This document shows, in pieces, positions 24,725-34,996 of a DNA stretch of 64,000 nucleotides (position 1 is the first letter of the stretch; every line of letters begins with the position of its first letter). A program made the translations under genes and the position numbers. The DNA lies in contig NC_064037.1 in the NCBI RefSeq assembly GCF_932526225.1, positions 1,984,001-2,048,000 of the forward strand. Direction: 5' to 3'. This stretch comes from Nematostella vectensis (taxonomy: Eukaryota > Cnidaria > Anthozoa > Actiniaria > Edwardsiidae). Below the pieces are notes generated by a model. That model had not been told where the DNA came from, ran no database searches, and saw only the letters and a program-made list of their open reading frames with translations.

Positions 24725-25540
24725 CTAAATAATCCCTTGATTGCCCTCTATTTTCTTGTTGCAACTTATGCAATATAGGTAGGCTGCCATCTCCCCAGTA
24801 GTTATGTCTTTGGGCTGTTGAGTCACAGGCAAAGCTCCCTCAAACGCCTCTACTCCTTTGATATTGGTTTTGGAAACCGTGGATAGTGCTAGTTCATTTG
24901 AGCTGTACTTGTTTTTGTATAACTTCAGGTTGCAAAAGTCATAAGTGTTGCTTCTTTCAAAGTATTCAGAAACGGCTTCCACAAGGTGAGTTTCACCATT
25001 CCTGATGGGTCTACCAAACGGGCATTTTGCAGTTGTTTGCCTTCCGAGCCAATTTCCTTTGGTGGATAAAGGTATCTAACTTTGGCTTTGAGTGTGACCA
25101 TTTGTCCAGCGCACAATGTGTTGAGGGCAGAAATGTTGATTGTTTTAGGCATTTCTGACCTTTGGAAGTCTATCTCAGGAAAGTGATCTATCATTACATC
25201 TTCTCTCATGAGATAATCCTCCGTATTTGACTTTGTGTCCTTGCGGCACTTCTTCAGGATGACTGGAGATCGATTTGTATCAAATTCCAAGAAGCGCTTC
25301 ATTTTAGGTGGTAAAAAGCAAACCCCTTTGACTATCTTATCCTTTTGTTGAATATTAAGACAAAGTACTTTTCATTTTTATGTACTGGGGATACATTATG
25401 GATGTATCGAATGATTTCTCCCTTGATTTTGACTTGAGGCTTTTTTGGAAAAGGTATCGTTACAAAGGTTTGAAATTGCACATGCATTATCTGTTCCTTG
25501 AGGTTTTTCCATACTTGCACACCCATCGTCTCTCTCCACG
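24725..25540 (-). pseudogene. OB-fold-like nucleic-acid-binding protein, frameshifted
   Basis: Two overlapping minus-strand frames (24925-25302 and 24725-24982) line up as one protein if a single base is missing near 24980, where the strand ...LVDPSGMVKLTLW breaks off and NTYDFCNLKLYKNKY continues. The pattern 'VDPSG-x-VKLTLW, then a short gap, then YxFxNLKL' is typical of OB folds in RPA-like single-strand DNA-binding proteins. A separate open piece (25332-25526) has a similar beta-rich character (FVTIPFPKKPQVKIKGEI) and may be an earlier OB fold. No zinc-finger signature or splice context confirms it as a live gene. It could be transposon-derived. Confidence 0.45.
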
Positions 25541-26821
25541 CTTGAGTTTCTAGAAGGTAAATGATGTTTCAGCGAAATCCTAAATAAGCATATTAATTAT
25601 ATCAACCCTTGCTTGTTGATTTGGGCAATCTACACTCTTATCTGCACTTCCTCTGTTAAGGAACTCTGGAATTCTGGGGTGGGTGGTCAATGCACGGTGA
25701 AATTCTGGGGTGGGCCAGTCAATGTATGGTGGAATTCAAGGGTCAGTGTTCTCCAAAAAGTGGGGTCCTCTACAGGGGGAGCTTCAAAAATTGTGTTGTG
25801 CTAGTTCATAAACCTGCCGTATTAAGGCAGTGGGTTGAATTGACTACCCGCGATGGGGGTCTTTGTTCTTTGCTAAACGTCGTTGTATAAATCTTTGCAC
25901 TTGAACTTGCAAACAAACAGACAAGTGTACTCGATAGTCGGTACAAAACTCGCTTCATCCGCTCGGTAAAGCTTACAATGTCAGCAAACAACACACTTTT
26001 GACGCTCTGATAGCTTTTGCAAACACAATTAAATAGTTTCATTCTACTTACCAACAAGTTTTTTCCAGAATATCTACGAAAAACCTTTTGTAATCCAGCA
26101 AGCTTGGAACGAAAGAAAACAGTGTGCAAAGCGAATCGCACGTGTTTGCTCCAGGTTTCCAGCGGCCATTGCACAGGCTGACCATGGCTGTCTCACGAGT
26201 CACACGCCCAAGGCATTCTGATTGTGCTATCCAAACCATCCAAATCGGCTCTCGTTTCCATTATAATCGTGCTGCGCATGCGTGGCATTTGGGCATAAAC
26301 TGCATGTAAGCAGGTAAGCTCGTCAACGTAGATGCACATATACAAGCAAGTGTAAAGACTCGGGAAGTATGTATGTACATGTTTAGCAAGTCCAACCCTG
26401 TCGAAATTAATGCTCGCTGCGCTTGCCCACAGCAAATATTTGGGGGAGGGAGGGACGCGGGCCCAGTGCCCATGGCACCGCCGTGACGTCATCCTGACGT
26501 CATCCTGAATGATTAGAGCCGAACAATTTGCTTGTACATAGCATTGTCGTTATACCTTGCTGACGGCTTGGATGGCGTAGGTATGAGGTATGAGCTATCG
26601 GTGATCGGACGATCTGTGGAGAAAGAATTCCGATGGGCGTATAAGTGGCGGCGGCGCCAGGAGAGGTGCTCCAGGGGGAAGGGGAAGAAGGAGGGGGGGG
26701 GGGGGGAGGTGAGAGCGTCCCCCTCTTTGGATGATTTTTGTAACAAAATTGTTTCGGGCTGAAAATAAAATTTACCACATACGAATTCATGACGAAAGGC
26801 AGAAGGGCGGTTAAACGTGTA
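25541..26821. other. No supportable gene
   Basis: Open frames here are short and mutually overlapping. A partly duplicated phrase containing GAATTCTGGGGTGGG sits at about 25670-25715, and a G homopolymer at about 26692-26706. Confidence 0.35.
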
Positions 26822-27025
26822 CTAAATCTGTGAAGTGTGCACCGCCGACTGAGCTAAGATTCTGGGTGACGAAAATGTGAGCTGTTTCATTAAATCACGA
26901 GCTTTGAGCTCCATCTGACCTGATAGGCTTTTCTTCCGTCCGTTTTTCCTCATGACCTTGGTGCCTTTTTTCTTCTTGTCCTCGTCACTAGCGCTACTGC
27001 CTCCAGTTCGTCGCGTGGCCGCCAT
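26822..27025 (-). CDS. Small basic protein or first coding exon, unrecognised
   Basis: The ATG at 27023-27025 sits in AAAATGGCGGCC, a strong animal start context. The 67-codon frame begins MAATRRTGGSSASDEDKKKK and is Lys/Arg/Ser-rich, as in nuclear or ribosome-associated proteins. A GTCAGA after codon 35 could be a donor, making this only a first exon. On the opposite strand an ATG at 27056 opens a 13-codon stretch ending in a GTAAGC donor at 27096, so two genes may diverge here. No family is recognised. Confidence 0.35.
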   Translation of the reverse strand: MAATRRTGGSSASDEDKKKKGTKVMRKNGRKKSLSGQMELKARDLMKQLTFSSPRILAQSAVHTSQI

Positions 27026-27099
27026 TTTACGCAACGGGAACTCGGCCAAGTGGCTATGGATCTCTGCAGTGCTACCGCTAAAATCACACACAAAGGTAA

Positions 27100-28029
27100 G
27101 CTTATCAACTCAGAATTGCACATTTTTCCTAATCCAAGAATGTTTATAACCAATTGGCCATTGCAGCTATAAGCATGTGCGCACTCGACCTATAGTATCT
27201 CACCTTGGTGCGCGCTGCTGGTAGTTGAGGTAGGTTTCAATGGTAATGCACGCACAAGCTTTGTAGCTGGAATGGCCTATTAGTCAACTATAACCAAACA
27301 CACCCGCGCCGGGATGATCTACATACTTATCCAAGGTGTGATATTATTTGATCCACGAAACATATCACCACTGTTACTAGGTTATCACATAAATTGTAGA
27401 CTGCACGTTATTTGTTTGGCTCTTTAAGACTCACCCAAGGCGTATATCAGCAGGGCAGGAGAGCGCTTTCATGCACGTCGCGAGGGCTGGCGGGTTCGCC
27501 CGCGGGACACGCAATGATGGGCCCTAGAATGACATCAATTTATCATACTCCCTCTACGATAAACACAAAACCAAAATATGTGTTTCTCACAAGGGGCAAG
27601 TTTCTCAGAACATTGGAAATTTCCCGCGCCTCTCGAGTTAAGGTATAATTTACAATACATTCTTTACCACAAAACGTTCATTTGAAAAAGGAACATTTTC
27701 TTTATAGTTAGGAATTCTAACCTTTTCGGAATTTTTCGGGCCCGAGAAATATAAAAGCGGTACAGAAAGATGCAAACATTTTTTGACAAACTATTTTGCA
27801 CAAGAATTTTCGGGAGCTGAGGAGTCAAATGTAGGACGTGTGCCTGATGTGGGGTTCACGATATCTAACACCGCGATCAATCTGGCGATACATAGAACAG
27901 ATTAAGTGACAAGTGCTTCGAGTTGAGGTAGGGGAGGGGGGGGAGGGTTCTAGAAAGTGACACAGGGTTGCGTTCATTTTACTTTTCTAAACACAGGTTT
28001 CTTGAAAAATTTTTGTGCTCGAAGAAAGG
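27100..28029. other. No gene recognised
   Basis: Short frames only. The interval lies beyond the 3' end of CCP5. Confidence 0.35.
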
Positions 28030-29150
28030 GGTCTAAATTTCTAGGAAGGAGGATAAAGATAAGTCTTGCTGTACTGTACTGTAAAGGGGTCTAAGGAGGA
28101 TAAAGATAAGTCTTACTGTACCGTACTGTAAAGGGGTCTAGGAAGGAGGATAAAGATAAGTCTTACTGTACCGTACTGTAAAGGGGTCTAGGAAGGAGGA
28201 TAAAGATAAGTCTTACTGTACCGTACTGTAAAGGGGTCTAGGAAGGAGGATAAAGATAAGTCTTACTGTACCGTACTGTAAAGGGGTCTAGGAAGGAGGA
28301 TAAAGATAAGTCTTACTGTACCGTACTGTAAAGGGGTCTAGGAAGGAGGATAAAGATAAGTCTTACTGTACCGTACTGTAAAGGGGTCTAGGAAGGAGGA
28401 TAAAGATAAGTCTTACTGTACCGTACTGTAAAGGGGTCTAGGAAGGAGGATAAAGATAAGTCTTACTGTACTGTACCGTACTGTAAAGGGGTCTAGGAAG
28501 GAGGATAAAGATAAGTCTTACTGTACCGTACTGTAAAGGGGTCTAGGAAGGAGGATAAAGATAAGTCTTGCTGTACTGTACTGTAAAGGGGTCTAGGAAG
28601 GAGGATAAAGATAAGTCTTACTGTACTGTACCGTACTGTAAAGGGGTCTAGGAAGGAGGATAAAGATAAGTCTTACTGTACCGTACTGTAAAGGGGTCTA
28701 GGAAGGAGGATAAAGATAAGTCTTACTGTACCGTACTGTAAAGTGGTCTAGGAAGGAGGATAAGGATAAGTCTTACTGTACTGTACCGTACTGTAAAGGG
28801 GTCTAGGAAGGAGGATAAAGATAAGTCTTACTGTACCGTACTGTAAAGGGGTCTAGGAAGGAGGATAAAGATAAGTCTTGCTGTACTGTACTGTAAAGGG
28901 GTCTAAGGAGGATAAAGATAAGTCTTACTGTACTGTACTGTAAAGGGGTCTAGGAAGGAGGACAAAGATGAGTCTTTCTGTACCATACTGTAAAGGGGTC
29001 TAGGAAGGAGGATAATGATAAGTCTTACTGTACTGTACTGTACTGTAAAGGGGTCTAGGAAGGAGGATAAAGATAAGTCTTACTGTACCGTACTGTAAAG
29101 GGGTCTAGGAAGAAGGATAAAGATAAGTCTTACTGTACCGTTTTTGGTAG
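28030..29150. repeat. 50-bp minisatellite forming the 3' end of CCP5
   Basis: About 22 copies of a unit with AAGGGGTCTAGGAAGGAGG and TACTGTACCGTACTG parts; some copies gain or lose a 5-bp CTGTA. The last codons and TAA stop of CCP5 (29130-29132) fall inside the first copy, so the start of the 3'UTR is minisatellite. Confidence 0.95.
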
Positions 29151-32100
29151 CTCCATTGACACTCTAGTCTGGTCTTTTTTGATCAACTGAGAAAAACAAT
29201 TAGCGCCATGGCTGTAAATATTTCACGGGAAGCCAAATAATGGGCAAAAAGGTATGCATAGAATAAAAAGAAAAGAAGAAAAGGAAATAGAAAATATTTG
29301 CAGATACACAAAGAGACGCAGGCAAACAGACAGGATATGCTAGTAATGAAAAAGACAAAAAAAAAACATGCAGGTAGACAGATACACGGGAAAGCCTGGG
29401 GCAAAAGGTGCACGCTGCGCACGACACTTACTTGGCTTCTGATTGTTGTGACATTATTTACGGTGTGCGAGTCAGACAATGCACCTCCGCTTGTCGAGGA
29501 GTTACTCTCGGTGGAGGTTGCACTTTGTGAGGATTTAGCAGGCTGGGAGAAACGTCGCGGTACTGAAAGTGCCTGGACGCGCTTGGGAGGCTTTAGGTCG
29601 TCACTCTTTTTGGCTGCGAAACATAACAAGATGATATATTTTACAAACAGGCGTTCATGAATAATTCTAAGGTCTTTAAAGACCTTAAGCTCGACTTGTT
29701 GGACAAAGAACTAGTGTTGGTACTGGTTCACCGATACCCCAATCTTCAGTCATGTCCCTGTGTGTTCACGTGCGTCTTGACTACCTCTCGGGGAAATTAC
29801 AGCGGGCCTCTTGACTACCTCTCGGGGAAATAACAGCGGGCCTCTTGACTTCCTCTCGGGGAAAGTTACACCATCTTTAAGGGCCTCTGCCTTGAAATAC
29901 ACCTCTAGCCGGTCTTTTCGAAAGACCAGACTTTGGGATGTTTAATGAGGTACTAACCAGCTTCTTTTCTAGCGTTAATTCCCTGAGTCATCCGCTCTGT
30001 GATCTTCTGAGCAGCAGGAGACAAGCCATCACTAGTCACATCACTGGAAGAGGAGCTCTTCAAGCCAATCTTCTGTCGGGTTGTGGCTGTCGCTCCGGCA
30101 ACAATACTAAGGACATAAGCCATACAAAAGTAATCCAGTTGTTAAAAAATCTAGGTGAATTGTCTCTGTATATAACTGATGTTTCTAGGTGATATCATTG
30201 TCTCGGTATATACCTTGGATGTTTCTGGTGATATCATTGTCTCGGTATATACCTGTGGATGTTTCTAGTGATATCATTGCATCTGTGTATACCTGGATGT
30301 TTTTGTAATATACCTGGATGTTTCTGGTGATATCATTGCATCTGTTTATACCTGGATGTTTTTGTAATATACCTGGATGTTTCTGGTGATATCATTGCAT
30401 CTGTGTATACCTGGATGTTTTTGTAATATACCTGGATGTTTCTGGTGATATCATTGTCTCGGTATATACCTGGATGTTTCTGGTGATATCATTGCATCTG
30501 TGTATAACTGGATGTTTTTGTAATATACCTGGATGTTTCTGGTGATATCATTGTCTCTGTATATACCTGGATGTTTTAGCTACTGCCCTGTTGAGTCGTT
30601 TAGGGAATGACGGAGCATTCTTGGCACTTTTGATGAACCGCCGTACCCAGTTTCTTACCCCCTCCACTGAGCCAAACTCACTCATAGGCAAGCGGGACCA
30701 GGGGTTGGTGTTATTCATATCTAGCGCAGCGATGGCCAATGCTCTACCCACCTTTATGTAAACAACAAATAATAACTACTCAGAAAAAGGCACAACAGTG
30801 AAATTTTTATAACATATTTAACAGAAAATATTATATAAAATAATATTTTTCTGTATTTTTTTTGCATCAATTTTCTCCTAAAGTGTTGTATATCCCAACA
30901 TTTTGTAATATTTATTTATTACTTCTTGCAATGCAATACAGCACAAAAAGTGAAATAAATGTACAAAGTTGTGGTATTATAAAAGTGACTGTTTAATCAG
31001 GATTTAACAGGACTGGAAATTGTCGGTCTACAGCCTGGCAGTGGGTTGGTGCACACGGAAAAGAGGAGTGAGCAGCCCCATGCAGCAACTAACCCACACT
31101 GCCACTTGACGATGGATCTAGTGAGAGAGCATACCTCCTCATAGATCTCTGTGGTGAATTTAGGAGGGAAGCCTGGGGGAGGCGGTGGCGTGGCCCTGCC
31201 ACTATCACAGGTGGCAGGCGGGACAGCATTCAACATGCGACCACTGTTGTAGTTACATTCCAATGTATAACTGTTGAGACAAACAACTTTTAAAAGCAAA
31301 ATCCGTATATCTATTAGTTTACATGGAGCAGAAAGCTACAATTGATATTGTGAAGTGTTAAATCCAAAATCCAACTAGTACTCTGCAAGCTCTCAAAGTG
31401 TGGGACCCAGTGGAAAGGGAAAATTCAATTGAAGTACTTACTAGGAACAATGCTATTTTAGGCTGGCTAATCCAAATCAAGCCATAACTTGCCTGTGGAT
31501 AATAGATGTGGCCTTGTAGATGCCAACACGGCCGCTTCCCTCTTTAGACATACCATCTCTCTTGTCCTTACTATACATATTCTTCTCAGTAAATACACAG
31601 CCGGTAAAATCAAAGTTAGCTGAGTTCATGGACACTAATTTGGGGTACAGTATTGTGTTGACATAATTCTCCTCATTCTCCATAAAGTTGGCATAAATGA
31701 AGCACCCTCTTTTAGAGGCGTGTCCATGTAGATCTACATAGTACATTAGTTTGCCTTCTTTTTGCTCTTCACTTGGCGATGTTGTGCATGCCATGCAAAT
31801 CTTGCTTTCTGAATCATGAGTGAGGATTCCACCATCTGTTGACTCTGACTTCATATCATTATCATTCATTTCTTTTTTGCTCTCTTCTATAGATAATTCA
31901 CCCAATTTTTTAGCTTCTTCAGATAAATCTTCTTTGCCATCAACTTTGGAGTTGTTAGCAGGATTGTTTGTTTCTATAGAATCTTTATCATCACCATCTC
32001 CAGATGTCCTCAAAGTCTCACTCTTTACATGTGTCCCAGACCCATTTATTTCTGCAATATCAGCAGGATCAAATGCCGCACCATTTTGTGTGCTTTCCAT

Positions 32101-34339
32101 CCCATCTGGGGGCAACCTTTCTACCATAACATCATCACATTCCCCCACACAAGCAACGGTTTTCTCCTCAATAACTGGACTCTCAGTGTTGCCATTTGTT
32201 GTACCACAGGTACAGCTTGGAGGTGGGTTTCCATTAGAGTTGTGATGGTACAAGATAACTGATCTAGCGGCAAATATTGAAGGGTGCAGGGTGGGATCAG
32301 GGTCTAGGTAAACCCTGTTGAGGTTTACACCCCTGGGGTCTGTGCGGTAATGTCCCCGCTTCACTCCATCAGGGTTAAGCATTGGTATCATTTTGAAGAT
32401 GTACTGATCTCTAAGAGCAGCGGCACGAGGGTCATCTGTGCGTAACAGGAAATCTAGAAAACCTTCAAAGACAAAACTAGATGGGGTCTCACCGGGATGT
32501 ACTCTTGCACTGAGAAAGAACACCTGTAAAGGAATAAAAAATTAGTGAGTGCATGACAATTTTACTGCATTGTATTGATCCAATCATTTAAAGTATGCAT
32601 AAGGTTTAGAAAATGCAAGCAAAACTAAAATTAAAAAAATAGTAGTAAGTTCATGACAATTTTGCATAACTTTTCAAAAATGCAATCAGAACATAATTTA
32701 GAAAATGAGATAATAGCACAGGTCATATGACATACATATAGTATAAGGCACCAAAACATGGTATGGGCAAATGACATAAACTGAATACAATACCTTCTTC
32801 CCTTTAAACTTGTGTGGCCTTGGTGTATTTTCATCTGGAAAAAGAGATTTAAGCCGCTCTTCTCGTTCATTCAACATCCCTTTGCATGAAGTCAATGTAA
32901 TAAGATCAACCCTTAACTCATCCAGAGACTTGCATAGTAGCTCGCAGTGATAGTATATTGAGGTCTTGGGTGACTCTGGGGTGAGCTGTTTACATAGTGA
33001 GTAGGTCTTATCCAAGCTCTCTAGTCTACTTTGGAGCTCGGCGTATGAGTAGGGATAACAGAATGCGAAATAATGAACTGAGTTTCTTTGGTCTGGAAAG
33101 CGATAGGTGAAAGACAAGCGGAACTGACCTTCCACAGTCTGAAAACAGAAATTATTATTAGAATCATTATAGGATACAAATAATGCAGGCCCGTACCCAG
33201 GATTTTTCTTGGGGGGGGGGGGGGGGGTGCGAAATCTGAAAAAGTGGACCTAACTTTTCCAGGGGGGAGGGGGAGGGGGGAGTTCTCTGATAAAAATCTA
33301 ACCACCTCTGAAAGAACAAAAAGGGATTTTATGCCTTTGCAGTATTTCCACGGGACGTTTATTGTTTATTGTCGGATTTGGCTACATATCAGAGTGTTTT
33401 AGCTTATGATTTTTAGTTTTGTCTACCAATAGCAAGTTTATTGAGAACCAAAAGTGGACTTTTGACTTTCTTTTGTGGGTGGGTGAGTTTGCATCCCCTG
33501 CACCCCCCCCCCCCCCCCCCCCCCTGGGTAGGGGCCTGTAATGCGGCCAAATAGATTTCTGACTGTAGGTGTGTTTTACAGTATAAGCCACTTAGTTGAA
33601 TACCTAAACTTGAATCCTGGCATCATATATAAATAGCGAGTAATTGGTGTTTTCAAAACAATGGAAACTGACCCCCTAATGATGAAGCCAGGGGGTTATT
33701 TGGCTTGTTGTAAACAATCGTGTTGAACTAACAATGCCCTTTAGAAATTGATGGTAATCAAGTAAAAATCGAGCCTCTCGTATTAGTGTTACCACCTGAG
33801 CTAGGAACAAGGCGAAACTGCAGAATACCCGTCCACCACTATTTGCATTTTCCTTGTATTTACTGGCTCGTTCTATAGAAATCGAGGTGTGAAGTCTCAT
33901 TGTTAATTCTTTGTGGACGGGTATTCTGCAGTAGCTCCAGGAACAATGTTATACCTGAGATATTTACCTCAAATGTCGGCCTGTCTCGGATTCTTTCCCA
34001 CTTTCCTTTTCCCGGCACAACTTTGACAAACGGGCTCATTCCCTGATTATAAAGCTTCCCTTGTCGATTTAAATTCATCATATTAATCTTCAAAACGCGG
34101 CCGGGGACGCCTCCTTTGACTCCGAAATAAAACCAAGTTCTGTTAAGGTTCTCATACTCCGTTCCGACAGCATCAGGCCAGGTCCACGCGTTGAATTCGT
34201 AATCGGGGACGGGAAATGATGCGCTATTGTTGTCTTCCTTATCACTTGATTCATCATCATGTTTCACTCGTTCAACTTTTGCCAAATTTCCTGAATCGAA
34301 ATTAGAGAAAAATGTAAGAGAACCAATTCTTTCTTCCAT
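29130..34339 (-). CDS. AGBL5: Cytosolic carboxypeptidase 5 (tubulin deglutamylase), 8 coding exons
   Basis: Coding exons: 33968-34339, 32794-33138, 31493-32523, 31135-31270, 30567-30751, 29958-30106, 29432-29613, 29130-29186; phases agree throughout; 818 aa (human about 886). An N-terminal beta domain precedes the M14 zinc peptidase. Zinc ligands are in [11 protein letters not shown] (His248, Glu251) and DLHGHASK (near 505); [11 protein letters not shown] and GVNLNR form the substrate pocket; the catalytic Glu is in [10 protein letters not shown] (about 587). CCP5 enzymes trim glutamate side chains, including branch points, from tubulin in cilia and cytoplasm. About 160 acidic, Ser-rich residues are inserted between the two halves of the catalytic core. 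Intron 3 begins with GC instead of GT (31492). The signature [12 protein letters not shown] supports orthology. Remaining exons encode a low-complexity tail. Confidence 0.95.
29765..29870. repeat. Three copies of a 34-bp repeat in a CCP5 intron
   Basis: CTTGACTACCTCTCGGGGAA is repeated at about 34-bp spacing, the third copy slightly diverged. Confidence 0.8.
30186..30585. repeat. Compound minisatellite over the donor of CCP5 exon 5
   Basis: About eleven occurrences of a core that reads AAACATCCAGGTATAT on the minus strand, separated by alternating short and long linkers (one with AATGATATCACC). The authentic donor of exon 5 (exon end 30567) is the first copy: AAACATCCAG then GTATAT. Confidence 0.9.
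33186..33538. mobile_element. 353-bp MITE with CAGGCCC ends in CCP5 intron 1
   Basis: The left end CAGGCCCGTACCCAG (33186-33200) and the reverse complement at 33524-33538 match except one base. TAATG flanks both sides (33181-33185 and 33539-33543), a 5-bp target duplication. G and C homopolymers lie just inside each end. Confidence 0.85.
33818..33931. repeat. Perfect 19-bp inverted repeat in CCP5 intron 1
   Basis: CTGCAGAATACCCGTCCAC (33818-33836) recurs as its exact complement at 33913-33931, 76 bp apart. It could be a short foldback element; no target duplication was seen. Confidence 0.75.
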
Positions 34340-34996
34340 GGCTGTTGCTGCCTTTGCCTTGATCTAGGCAGTGCAGAGAGCCCTACGTTTGAGTTTTGCT
34401 ATGGTGTTTTTTCTATAACAGACGCCAAAATAAGGATACCAGCCGCCATTTTCATCAACGGTTTGTTGCTAAGGATCCAGACCTTCAGCGTTTCACATTC
34501 CACAGGAATCCCAAAGACAACTTTTCCTTGGAAGACAATAACGTGAGAAATTGAGGAGTTATCTATACCCAGATACGCCAGAAGGGAAATAAAAAAAGAC
34601 AAATCTCTGGAAATGTGGTATGTTCTAGTGTTTGGTGCAAGGGTTAGGTGGATTTCGCTTTTTTCTATGGGAGGAGGGATCTTTTTCATTATTTTGAACC
34701 CTTCACAACGGCATACACTAGCATAATGCAGACCACGAAAAAAGAAGTATTTTGCGTATTATAATCTGCCTATTTTTTTTATACGTTTTGGCGAAATCCG
34801 CCGATCCAAAAACCTATCCCCCCTTTGCAAGCTTGATAACTAAAAATCTGTGGGAACGTGCTGGTGTTTTTCTTATTCATATGACATTTCTTTGGCTGTA
34901 CAAGGAGGAAGGATGGTAATCAGCGACTGCAGTAGTATATAATAATAAAAGTTTGTTTATTTTCATTTACAGTTTATTTCAACAGTGAGTATCGAA
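34340..34996. other. Short interval between DHX36 3' end and CCP5
   Basis: TTTATT at 34956-34961 and 34973-34978 are antisense AATAAA signals just beyond the DHX36 stop. The rest presumably holds the CCP5 promoter and leader. Confidence 0.5.
34399..34449 (-). promoter_or_regulatory. Possible upstream ORF in the CCP5 leader
   Basis: An ATG at 34447-34449 in the strong context AAAATGGCG opens a 16-codon frame (MAAGILILASVIEKTP) that ends 60 bases before the CCP5 ATG. If the leader is contiguous this would act as a uORF; no transcript start can be seen. Confidence 0.3.

Noticed and set aside
34399-34689. 96-codon minus-strand frame between CCP5 and DHX36
   Set aside because: No recognisable domain and it spans the expected CCP5 leader; only the short internal ATG frame is kept as a possible uORF.
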